Shown here: positions 9,114 to 16,653 of the stretch, one piece after another
Numbering within the stretch: the stretch's first letter is position 1
Layout: each line of letters opens with the position of its first letter
Assembly: GCF_040611135.1 (NCBI RefSeq)
Contig: NZ_JBEXNL010000004.1
Location: 1 to 64,000, forward strand
Length of the DNA stretch: 64,000 bases
DNA from: Tsukamurella sp040611135
GTDB taxonomy: Bacteria > Actinomycetota > Actinomycetes > Mycobacteriales > Mycobacteriaceae
Direction of reading: 5' to 3'
Program-made: the position numbers and the translations under genes
Notes under the pieces: generated by a model
Told to the model about the DNA's origin: nothing
Databases searched by the model: none
What the model saw: the letters and a program-made list of their open reading frames with translations, nothing else

Positions 9114-12100
9114 CGCACGCGCAGGCCCTTCGGGGTGCGGGTGAAGCCCGCGGTGGCCAACGCCCCGGCGAGGGGCGAGGTGAGGGCGGGGGCACCGTCG
9201 ACCTTCTCGACGGTGAGGCCCCCGAGCCCCGGCGCGGCCACGGCGAGCGCCGTGAAGGCGGCCTCGGGCGCATCGGTGAAGGTGAGCAGCGTGCGGCCGC
9301 CGCGCTCGACGAACAGGGCCAGGGCGCCGTCGACGAGGACCACGACGGCTCCGGCTTTGCGGCCCGGGCGCGCGCCCTCGTCGCCGCGCTCGGGCCAGGG
9401 GAGCGCCGCGCCGTAGGGGTTGGCGGGGTCGGTGGCGGCGAGCACCAGCGCGGAGCTCTCGCCGCGCTGCTGGGCCCGCTCGAGTGCGGACGCCGCATCG
9501 CGCAGGGCGTCGACGGTGCCGCCCCGCGCGAACTGCGCCGCGCCGAGCCGCTCGATGAAGTAGCCGCGCCGCGCCTTGCCCGACTCCTCGAACGCAGCGA
9601 GGGTGCGGTAGACGCGGGCGAAGCCGCCCTCGACGTGCTCGGCCATGACCGCTCCGCGGGTGACGACCCCGTACCGCTCCAGGAGCTGCTCGGCGATGGC
9701 CGCCGACTGCTCGGTGGCGCTCGCCTCCGCCGGTGCGGGCGGCAGCGACCACCGCCCGGCGACCATGGGCGGCGCCTGGTCGACCGCCACGCGGAACCGG
9801 GCGCGCGGCGCGCGGCGCGGGGTGCGGTGCGCGGTGGAGCGGCGACCGCCCGCGAGCCGGGCGCGGATCGGCGCGAAGGTGTCGCCCGTGAGGCGGCCCG
9901 CCCAGACCAGGTCCCACAGCGCCTCGGGTGTGGCGCCGGAGAACTGGCGGTAGAAGTAGGCGCCGCCGCCGCGCACCGCGTCCTCGATCGCCTCGTGCGC
10001 CGCGGTGGTCTCAAGGGCGTCGGGCGGGGGCAGCGTGAGGGGTGCCAGGTCGGCGGGGTGGAGGGCCACCCAGCCGTCCTGCGCGCCGATCGCGCCGTGC
10101 CCCGTCCACACCACCTCGCCGGTGGCGGTGAGCTCGTCGAGCATCGCGGGGGAGTAGTCGGTGACCCGCTGCGGCAGGACGAGCGACTCCCACGCGGAGG
10201 CGGGGATCGGCACGCCCGCGAGCTGGTCGATCACGGTGGCGACGCCGTCGATGCCGCGCAGTGGGGTCTTCAGGTGGTGCCAGCCCGCGAGGAACTCCGC
10301 GTACGCCCGCTCCGGCACCGGCTCCACGTCCTGCCGCAGCCGGGCCAGGCTGCGCTGGCGGATGCGGCGCAGCACCTCGGCGTCGCAGAACTGGGGGACG
10401 CCGTCGGAGTCGGCGACGCCATCGGCACCGTCGGACTCGGGGACGAACCGGCCCTCGATGATCCGGCGCGCGCCGACCAGCTCCGTGAGTGCGCGTTGCA
10501 CGACCGCGACGCCCAGCCCGTAGCGCCGAGCGACCTCGCGCGCCGTGAAGGGACCGTGCCGCCGGGCGTACCGCGACACGAGATCGCCGATCGGGTCCGG
10601 CACCTCGGCGGTGAACGCCGACGCGATGCCCGGCTGCAGCGGCACGCCGAGCCCGTCGCGGAGCCGGGCCGCGTCCTCGACGGCGGCGATCCAGCCCTCG
10701 CCGTACGCGAAGACGCGTCCCGCGGATAGCAACTCGTCGACCGCGCCCGGCGCACCGTCGGACCGCTCGGCGATCTCCGCGCGCGTCAGCGGACCCAGCT
10801 CACGGATGAGATCGGCGATCTGCTCGACGGTGCGCGCGCGATAGCCGGGCGCGGTGCGTTGCAGCTGCGCGGCGATCTCCTGCAGGACGTCGGCGTCGAG
10901 GAGCTCGGTCAGCTCGACCCGGCCGAGCAGTTGGGAGAGCACGGCCGGGTCCAGGCTGAGCACGGCGGCGCGGCGCTCGGCCAGCGGCGCATCGCCCTCG
11001 TACATGAAGGCGCCGACGTAACTGAACAACAGCGAAGCCGCGAAGGGCGACGGTGCGACGGTCTCGACCTCCGCCAGCCGGACGGTGCGCGACGCGAGCG
11101 CCCGGTGCACGGCGATGAGTTCCGGCACGTCGTAGACGTCCTGCAGGCACTCGCGGACGGCTTCGAGGACGATCGGGAACTGCGGGAACCCGCGCGCGAC
11201 CTCGAGCAGCTGGCTGGCCCGCTGCCGCTGCTGCCAGAGCGGCGCCCGTTTACCGGGGTCGCGGCGGGGCAGCAGTAGCGCCCGCGCGGCGCACTCGCGG
11301 AACCGCGACGCGAACAGCGCGCTCGAGCCCACGGCCTCGGTGACCAGGTCGTCGATCTCGTCCGGCTCGAAGCGGAACAGCTCGGCGCCGGGCGGGGCGT
11401 CGTCGGTGTCGGGCAGCCGGACGATGATGCCGTCGTCGGTCGCGGTGACGGCGCCGGAGAGGCCCAGCGAGGCGTTCAGGCGCGCGCCGATCGCGAGCGC
11501 CCACGGCGCGTGCACCTTCATCCCGAGCGGGGAGTGCAGCGCCACCCGCCAGTCGCCCAGCTCGTCGCGGAATCGTTCGACCACCAGTGTGCGGTCGGTG
11601 GGGAGGACGCCGGTGGCCCGCTGCTGTTCGTCGAGCAGGGCGATGAGGTTGTCGACGGCCCACTCGCCCAGGCCCACGTCCCGGGCCCGGGAGCGCTGCT
11701 CGTCGGGGCCGAGCGCGGTGAACTCGCGGGTGAACCGGCCGATCGCGCGGCCCAGCTCCGCGGGGCGGCCCACGGTGTCGCCGATCCAGAAGGGCAGCCG
11801 GCCGGGCTGGCCGAAGGCGGGCGAGACGAGGACCCGGTCGTGGGTGATCTCCTCGATCTTCCAGCTGGTGGCGCCGAGCGCGAAGACATCGCCCACGCGG
11901 GACTCGTAGACCATCTCCTCGTCGAGTTCGCCCACCCGCGATGCCTTCTCGCCCACCATGAACACGCCGAACAGGCCGCGGTCGGGGATGGCGCCGCCGG
12001 AGGTGACGGCGAGGCGGCCCGCGCCGGGGCGGCCGGTGAGCGTGCCCGCGTCCCGGTCCCACACCACGCGCGGGCGCAGCTCGCCGAAGTCCTCCGCGGG

Positions 12101-13600
12101 GTAGCGGCCCGAGATCAGGTCGAGCACCGCCTCGTACGCCGAGTCCGGCAGCGCCGTATAGGGATGCGCGCGCCGGACCAGTGCCAGCCAGTCGTGCACG
12201 TCGAGGACGTCCATGGCCGCGGCGGCGATGGTCTGCTGGGCCAGCACGTCGAGCGGGTTGCGCGGCACGACGAGCTTCTCGATGGCGCCCTCGCGCATGC
12301 GCTGCACGGTGACGGTGCTGTGCAGCAGGTCAGTCCGGTGTTTGGGGAAGAACACGCCGCGGCTGGGCTCGCCCACCTGGTGCCCGGCGCGGCCCACGCG
12401 CTGCAGCCCCGCGGCCACGGACGGTGGCGCCTCGACCTGGATCACCAGATCGACGGCGCCCATGTCGATCCCGAGCTCGAGGCTCGAGGTGGCGACCACG
12501 CAGCGCAGCCGGCCGGACTTCAGATCGTCCTCGATGATCGCGCGCTGCTCCTTGCTGACGGAGCCGTGGTGCGCCCGCGCGAGAACGGGTTCCGCCCCGT
12601 GGCTCTGCCCGCTGGCGAGCAGCTGGGCGGGGGCGCCGCCGGCGACGTGCGGGTTCGGCGGGCCCGCACGGACGTTCATGGCCAGCTCGTTGATCCGGGC
12701 GGTGAGCCGTTCCGCGAGGCGCCGGGAGTTGGCGAAGACGATGGTGGAGCGGTGCCGCTCGATCAGCTCCACGATGGACGATTCGACGTGCGGCCACAGC
12801 GACCCTTGCTGCGGCGCGTCGTCCTCGTCGGAGACCACGTCCAGCTCCGTCATGTCCGGCACGGGCACGGTGACGGTGAGGTCGAACTCCTTCTGCGACG
12901 GCGGGCGCACGACCGTCGCGGGGCGCGGCCCGCCGAGGAAGGCCGCCACCTCCTGCGCCGGCTCGACGGTGGCGGACAATCCGATCCGCTGCGCGGGGCG
13001 GTCGAGCAACGCGTCGAGCCGCTCCAGCGAGAGCGCCAGGTGGGTGCCGCGCTTGGTACCGGCGACGGCGTGCACCTCGTCGATGATCACCGTGTGCACG
13101 TGCGTCAGCGTCTCGCGGGCCTGCGAGGTGAGCATCAGGAACAGCGACTCGGGCGTGGTGATCAGGATGTCCGGGGGAGTCCGGACGAGCTGTCGCCGCT
13201 GCTGGGCGGGCGTGTCACCCGAGCGGACCCCGACGGTGACCGCCGGAGCCGGTTCGCCACGCCGCTCGCGCACCCGGGCGATGCCGGCCAGCGGGGCACG
13301 CAGGTTGCGCTCCACGTCGACGGCGAGGGCCTTCAGCGGGGAGATGTAGAGCACGGACGTGCCGGGCCGGGCGGCCGCGGCACCGTCGGGCTGCTCCGAC
13401 GGTGCCCGGGCGGCGAGACGATCCAGGGCCCAGAGGAACGCGGACAGGGTTTTGCCGGAGCCGGTGGGCGCGACGACGAGCGTATTGCGGCCCTCCGCGA
13501 TGGACCGCCACGCGCCGGCCTGCGCCGCGGTGGGGGCGGCGAAGGACTCGGTGAACCACTCGGCGGTGGCGGGCGCGAACGCCCGGAGGGCGTCCGGCAT
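9107..13600 (-). CDS. lhr: ATP-dependent helicase Lhr (full-length, with C-terminal domain)
   Basis: A 1497-residue superfamily 2 helicase, the size expected for actinobacterial Lhr (about 1500). It unwinds RNA:DNA hybrids with 3'-5' polarity and belongs to a DNA-repair regulon in mycobacteria. Motifs visible: NTLVVAPTGSGKT (Walker A, about residue 40-52), IIDEVHAVAGTKRG (motif II DEVH), GLSATVEP (motif III), and QRVGRAGHQ (motif VI). The middle carries the winged-helix and beta-barrel Lhr core and the last 600 residues the Lhr C-terminal domain. The ATG at 13600 yields MPDALRAFAP; an in-frame GTG at 13621 would add seven residues. The gene sits between glpD and accA3, as in M. tuberculosis. 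Confidence 0.95.
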   Translation of the reverse strand: MPDALRAFAPATAEWFTESFAAPTAAQAGAWRSIAEGRNTLVVAPTGSGKTLSAFLWALDRLAARAPSEQPDGAAAARPGTSVLYISPLKALAVDVERNLRAPLAGIARVRERRGEPAPAVTVGVRSGDTPAQQRRQLVRTPPDILITTPESLFLMLTSQARETLTHVHTVIIDEVHAVAGTKRGTHLALSLERLDALLDRPAQRIGLSATVEPAQEVAAFLGGPRPATVVRPPSQKEFDLTVTVPVPDMTELDVVSDEDDAPQQGSLWPHVESSIVELIERHRSTIVFANSRRLAERLTARINELAMNVRAGPPNPHVAGGAPAQLLASGQSHGAEPVLARAHHGSVSKEQRAIIEDDLKSGRLRCVVATSSLELGIDMGAVDLVIQVEAPPSVAAGLQRVGRAGHQVGEPSRGVFFPKHRTDLLHSTVTVQRMREGAIEKLVVPRNPLDVLAQQTIAAAAMDVLDVHDWLALVRRAHPYTALPDSAYEAVLDLISGRYPAEDFGELRPRVVWDRDAGTLTGRPGAGRLAVTSGGAIPDRGLFGVFMVGEKASRVGELDEEMVYESRVGDVFALGATSWKIEEITHDRVLVSPAFGQPGRLPFWIGDTVGRPAELGRAIGRFTREFTALGPDEQRSRARDVGLGEWAVDNLIALLDEQQRATGVLPTDRTLVVERFRDELGDWRVALHSPLGMKVHAPWALAIGARLNASLGLSGAVTATDDGIIVRLPDTDDAPPGAELFRFEPDEIDDLVTEAVGSSALFASRFRECAARALLLPRRDPGKRAPLWQQRQRASQLLEVARGFPQFPIVLEAVRECLQDVYDVPELIAVHRALASRTVRLAEVETVAPSPFAASLLFSYVGAFMYEGDAPLAERRAAVLSLDPAVLSQLLGRVELTELLDADVLQEIAAQLQRTAPGYRARTVEQIADLIRELGPLTRAEIAERSDGAPGAVDELLSAGRVFAYGEGWIAAVEDAARLRDGLGVPLQPGIASAFTAEVPDPIGDLVSRYARRHGPFTAREVARRYGLGVAVVQRALTELVGARRIIEGRFVPESDGADGVADSDGVPQFCDAEVLRRIRQRSLARLRQDVEPVPERAYAEFLAGWHHLKTPLRGIDGVATVIDQLAGVPIPASAWESLVLPQRVTDYSPAMLDELTATGEVVWTGHGAIGAQDGWVALHPADLAPLTLPPPDALETTAAHEAIEDAVRGGGAYFYRQFSGATPEALWDLVWAGRLTGDTFAPIRARLAGGRRSTAHRTPRRAPRARFRVAVDQAPPMVAGRWSLPPAPAEASATEQSAAIAEQLLERYGVVTRGAVMAEHVEGGFARVYRTLAAFEESGKARRGYFIERLGAAQFARGGTVDALRDAASALERAQQRGESSALVLAATDPANPYGAALPWPERGDEGARPGRKAGAVVVLVDGALALFVERGGRTLLTFTDAPEAAFTALAVAAPGLGGLTVEKVDGAPALTSPLAGALATAGFTRTPKGLRVRS

Positions 13601-13703
13601 GCCTTCATCATGACGCAGCACACCGACACGCCCTGTTGCAGTCGTTGTCTGTGTTACTGATGTGGTTCATGATGAACGGGAGGTAAGAGCCGAAGGAGCA
13701 GGT

Positions 13704-14324
13704 ATGGCTACGCACATCTTCTCGAACGATCACCGTCGCGCCTGGTTCCGGGGCGTCGTCGCCGCGGCGGCCATCGCGGTCGGCATCAGCGGCGGCGTGG
13801 CCGCCGTCGCGCGGGCCGATCAGCAGGTGGGGCGGTACCTCGTGAAGGGGCAGATCGAGGTCTCCTACTTCGCCACCGGTGGCACCCCGACCTGGGGTGT
13901 CCCGCTGATCCCCGAGACCAACGCCGGCCGCGGCGGCAAGTTCCAGACCTTCAAGAACCAGGCTTCGTTCTACTGGCACCCCGCGGCGGACGGCGGCAAT
14001 GCGCACGAGATCGGCGGCGCGATCCGCGCCAAGTGGGGTGAGAATCGCTGGGAGAACGGCCCGCTCGGATACCCGATCACCGACGAGCTGCAGGCGCGCG
14101 GCCCGTTCAACGCCGTGACCGGCGCGATGAACGCCTTCCAGGGCGGCGTTATCTACTGGTCGCCGGCGAGCGGCGCCTGGCCGGTGTGGGGCGAGATCCT
14201 GGTGAAGTGGAGCTCCGCCAAGCGCGAGTCCGGCACGTACGGCTACCCGACGGGGCCGGAGATCCGCTCCGCGACCGGCACCTACTCGCAGACCTTCCAG
14301 CGCGGCGTCATCAGCTGGCCCTGA
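13704..14324 (+). CDS. Exported LGFP-repeat protein
   Basis: A 206-residue secreted protein. Residues 1-35 hold a basic start, a hydrophobic stretch (GVVAAAAIAVGISGGVAAVA) and an A-R-A site typical of signal peptidase I. The mature part consists of LGFP-type repeats with W-x-x-G-x-L/Y-G-Y/x-P spacing: TWGVPLIPET, GPLGYPITDE and GTYGYPTGPE, interleaved with F-Q-x-G-x-I-x-W strands. LGFP repeats are thought to anchor proteins such as corynebacterial PS1 to the mycolate-arabinogalactan wall. The start was chosen because GAAGGAG lies 6 nt upstream. It converges on the FMN reductase, with a strong hairpin between. Confidence 0.85.
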   Translation: MATHIFSNDHRRAWFRGVVAAAAIAVGISGGVAAVARADQQVGRYLVKGQIEVSYFATGGTPTWGVPLIPETNAGRGGKFQTFKNQASFYWHPAADGGNAHEIGGAIRAKWGENRWENGPLGYPITDELQARGPFNAVTGAMNAFQGGVIYWSPASGAWPVWGEILVKWSSAKRESGTYGYPTGPEIRSATGTYSQTFQRGVISWP

Positions 14325-14353
14325 GACCGCGCGCGCTGAGCCCTGCGCGCACT

Positions 14354-14388
14354 GATCCCCCGGATCCGCCATCGCGGGCCGGGGGATC
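14354..14388. terminator. Bidirectional hairpin between convergent genes
   Basis: GATCCCCCGG (14354-14363) pairs perfectly with CCGGGGGATC (14379-14388), loop 15 nt. It lies 30 bp after the LGFP stop and 12 bp after the stop of the convergent reductase, a typical actinobacterial terminator lacking a T-run. Confidence 0.7.
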
Positions 14389-14399
14389 GGCGTCTCCGG

Positions 14400-14963
14400 T
14401 CAGCGCGCAGCGGCGGCCAGGTGACGCTCGGTGGCGGCGGTGAGCTCGTCCAGCAGGGCGGCGAGCTCGGCCGGGCGGCGGTCGATCGGCGCGAAGTTCC
14501 CCTCGCCGTCGAAGTCGGTGAACAGGCCAAGGCTGACCTGTGCGCGGGCGTCGACCATCGAGAAGTTCGCCGTGATCTGGCGCCAGTGCTCGACCGCGCG
14601 CACGCCGCCGTCGGCGCCGTAGGCCACGAAGCCCACGGTCTTGCCGGCCCACTCCGGGCCGATCGAATCGAAGGCGTTCTTGAAGGCGCCGGGGACGGAG
14701 TGGTTGTACTCCGGGGTGACGAAGACGAAGCCGTCCTGCGCGTCGATCGCCTCGCCCCAGGCCGTCACCGCGGCGCTGTCGTACTGACGGTTGGCGGCAC
14801 CGGGCACGGTGGCCGAGGTCAGGAGCGGGACGTCGAACTCCTTGAGGTCGAGCACGGTGACCTCGACGCCCTCGCGTGCCCCCGCCGCGGCGGCGACCCA
14901 CTGGCCGACCTGCTCCGCCTTGCGGCCGTCGCGGATGGAACCTTCGATGATGCCGATCTTCAT
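14400..14963 (-). CDS. NADPH-dependent FMN reductase family protein
   Basis: A 187-residue flavodoxin-like protein. MKIGIIEGSIRDGRKAEQVG is the phosphate-binding loop for FMN, and FVFVTPEYNHSVPGAFKNAF is the conserved PEYN-x-S-x-P-x-x-K-N motif of NAD(P)H:quinone/azo reductases. VGFVAYGADGG and VRAVEHWRQI follow as in the family. It probably reduces quinones or free flavin in the cytosol. The ATG at 14963 is chosen because the conserved strand begins at once and AAAGGAC lies upstream. Upstream, to the right, is the toxin-antitoxin promoter region, transcribed away from it. Confidence 0.88.
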   Translation of the reverse strand: MKIGIIEGSIRDGRKAEQVGQWVAAAAGAREGVEVTVLDLKEFDVPLLTSATVPGAANRQYDSAAVTAWGEAIDAQDGFVFVTPEYNHSVPGAFKNAFDSIGPEWAGKTVGFVAYGADGGVRAVEHWRQITANFSMVDARAQVSLGLFTDFDGEGNFAPIDRRPAELAALLDELTAATERHLAAAAR

Positions 14964-15100
14964 GTGCGTCCTTTCGACGAGTGTCCGCCCCGTCCGGGCG
15001 TCGCTTTCCACGTTAGCGTAGCGGACCACGGTCCGCTATCTGAGGGTGTTCGCCACCGCCGGTCGTGTGAGGTTTCCGCGGGGAGTCGTCACGTAATCGG

Positions 15101-15168
15101 GGGTTGCAACCCGCGGTGGCGCCTGGTCGGGATTCAGTCTGGACTGTCTGGATAGAAATCGGTATTCT
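15101..15168 (+). promoter_or_regulatory. Palindromes and -10-like box before the phd/vapC-type pair
   Basis: GGGTTGCAACCC (15101-15112) is a perfect 12-bp palindrome and CAGTCTGGACTG (15135-15146) an inverted repeat of 5-bp arms, followed by TATTCT (15163-15168) and the antitoxin ATG at 15175. Type II antitoxins usually repress their own promoter, and these are the obvious candidate operators. Confidence 0.5.
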
Positions 15169-15174
15169 GCGCGC

Positions 15175-15441
15175 ATGCGGGAGTGGCAGGTGCAGGAGGC
15201 CAAGCAGCGGCTCAGTGAGTTGCTGCGCGCGGTCGGGGAGGGGGAGCCGCAGGTGATCACCCGGCACGGGAATCCGATCGCGGTCGTCGTGGACATCGAG
15301 GAGTTCCGGGCTACGCACGGACGAGACCGGAAGCCGTCGTTCCGGGAGTTCCTGCTCGCTGCTCCCCGAGAGTTCGACGATCTTGAGATTCCGGAGCGAG
15401 TGGTGGAAGCGGATCGCACCGAGGGACTGTTCGACGAGTGA
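15175..15441 (+). CDS. Type II antitoxin, Phd/YefM family
   Basis: An 88-residue antitoxin. MREWQVQEAKQRLSELLRAV is the Phd/YefM N-terminal DNA-binding fold (W-x-V-x-E-A-K-x-x-L-S-E-L), and PQVITRHGNPIAVVVDIEEF is its conserved second half. The C-terminal segment from about residue 55 (FREFLLAAPREFDDLEIPER) is the flexible part that wraps the toxin. The product should neutralise the PIN-domain nuclease encoded next and repress the operon. The stop overlaps the toxin start (GTGA), so the pair is translationally coupled. Confidence 0.92.
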   Translation: MREWQVQEAKQRLSELLRAVGEGEPQVITRHGNPIAVVVDIEEFRATHGRDRKPSFREFLLAAPREFDDLEIPERVVEADRTEGLFDE

Positions 15442-15848
15442 CGCGATTCCTACTGGACACCAACGTGATCTCCGAACTGGTCAGGGCCAGGCCGAACGCC
15501 GCCCTGCTCGAGTGGATGGGTGGTTCCGCTGAGGCCGACTACATCAGCGTGCTGACGATCGGTGAAGTGCGGAAAGGTGAGCGGAAGCTGGCGATGCGCG
15601 ACCCGGCGCGGGCGGATCGCTTCGCCGCGTGGATCGGCGAGGTCGAGATGCAGTACGGTGCCCGCATCCTCGACGTAGACGCCGCCGTCGCTCATCGGTG
15701 GGGAGAGCTCTCCGCGGCGGGGCGCACGCTGCCGATCGTGGACGCGCTCATCGCAGCGACGGCACTCGCCCACGACCTCACACTGGTCACCCGCAATGTC
15801 GCGGATTTCGACGGCACGGGCGTGAAGACCGTGAACCCGTTCGGGTAG
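15438..15848 (+). CDS. PIN-domain ribonuclease toxin, FitB/VapC type
   Basis: A 136-residue PIN-domain toxin. The acidic active-site residues are visible: D7 in FLLDTNVISEL, E43 in TIGEVRKG, D97-region in LPIVDALIAATAL and D118-region in TRNVADFDGTG. VapC-type toxins cleave structured RNA, often tRNA or rRNA, using Mg2+ held by these acids. The GTG start overlaps the antitoxin stop by four bases. Codon use and composition are like the surroundings. Just downstream is the remnant of a helix-turn-helix gene. Confidence 0.93.
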   Translation: MTRFLLDTNVISELVRARPNAALLEWMGGSAEADYISVLTIGEVRKGERKLAMRDPARADRFAAWIGEVEMQYGARILDVDAAVAHRWGELSAAGRTLPIVDALIAATALAHDLTLVTRNVADFDGTGVKTVNPFG

Positions 15849-15864
15849 CGGCACAGTGGCGGGC

Positions 15865-15984
15865 ATGAGTGACGACGATCCGGTGCTCGCCCACGTCGGC
15901 CCCCGCCTGCGGGCCGTCCGCTCTCGCGGCTCGAGGGCGGCCTGCGCACCGTCAGCGGCCGCTATTCGCCGCCGAGCCCGGTGA
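15865..15984 (+). pseudogene. Remnant of an XRE-family (cupin-type) transcriptional regulator
   Basis: ATG at 15865 opens MSDDDPVLAHVGPRLRAVRS, the start seen in actinobacterial XRE/cupin regulators. The sequence then jumps, in a different frame, to SRLEGGLRTVSG (from about 15925), resembling the end of the helix-turn-helix (STLSRLEGG). The whole recognition-helix region and the cupin domain are missing. It appears to be a gene deleted internally and truncated, next to a toxin-antitoxin pair. The family call rests on short similarity only. Confidence 0.4.
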
Positions 15985-16378
15985 CCTTCTTGAGCTGATT
16001 GACGCCGGGCAACTTGCCGACGCCCCGCTCCACCCCGCGTTGCACGTCGCTGAGCTTGCCGGTGACCTCGACGAGCGGGGGGAGCACGGCGTCGAGGGTG
16101 TTGAGCGCGGGATCCGCGACGGCCGTGAGCCGCTCGACGCGGTCGATCACGTTGTTCGCCCGCTCGATCATGTCGGCCATCGCGAGCATCACCTTCGGCA
16201 GCTCGGCGATGAGCTCGATGGTGTCGGGTGGGATGGTGCTGAGCTTGCCGACGCTGGTGACGGTGCGGCCGGTGTTGTCCATCGCGCGACCGGCGGCGGA
16301 CCGCACGGAGTCGACGAGGTCGTTGACCGATTCGCTGATGCTGGGTGGGGCCTTCGGGGGCTCCGGCTTTCTCGCCAT
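15962..16378 (-). CDS. Conserved helical protein of unknown function
   Basis: A 138-residue, mostly helical protein I do not recognise. After a proline/lysine start (MARKPEPPKAPPSIS) the sequence has heptad-like runs: VNDLVDSVRSAAGRAMDN, TIELIAELPKVMLAMADMIE and RANNVIDRVERLTAVADPAL, ending in QLKKVTGLGGE. There is no signal peptide or membrane segment. The pattern recalls actinobacterial phasin-like or scaffold proteins, but that is only an impression. The ATG at 16378 begins the ordered part; longer in-frame starts upstream add arginine-rich sequence typical of an out-of-frame shadow. Confidence 0.6.
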   Translation of the reverse strand: MARKPEPPKAPPSISESVNDLVDSVRSAAGRAMDNTGRTVTSVGKLSTIPPDTIELIAELPKVMLAMADMIERANNVIDRVERLTAVADPALNTLDAVLPPLVEVTGKLSDVQRGVERGVGKLPGVNQLKKVTGLGGE

Positions 16379-16421
16379 GCGATGATCATCGCCCGTCGCG
16401 CCGCCGCGCACGGGGATTTGG

Positions 16422-16649
16422 CTACAGCGACGCGCCGAACCGCTCGACCGCGGCGCGCGCCGTCCGCAGGCCCTCGCTGTCCGGCCCGTCGACGGTGATC
16501 GCACCGGACGGGTGCAGGACGACCTCGCCGATCGAGTCGCCGGTGGTGTTGACGCGGACGGCCCAGGTGTAGGCCTCGTCGGCCAGCCAGGCGTCGGGGC
16601 GCAGTTCCGTGAGGTACCACGCCCCGACGTTCAGGCCGACGGGATCCAC
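16422..16649 (-). CDS. Small protein downstream of accA3
   Basis: A 75-residue protein read from GTG 16649, five bases after the accA3 stop region, so likely co-transcribed with accA3. The sequence VDPVGLNVGAWYLTELRPDA and EAYTWAVRVNTTGDSIGEVV alternates hydrophobic and polar residues like a compact beta sheet; no motif is recognised. Its position and clean coding pattern argue that it is real, but the function is unknown. It could be a partner or accessory of the acyl-CoA carboxylase alpha subunit. Confidence 0.55.
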   Translation of the reverse strand: MDPVGLNVGAWYLTELRPDAWLADEAYTWAVRVNTTGDSIGEVVLHPSGAITVDGPDSEGLRTARAAVERFGASL

Positions 16650-16653
16650 GCGA

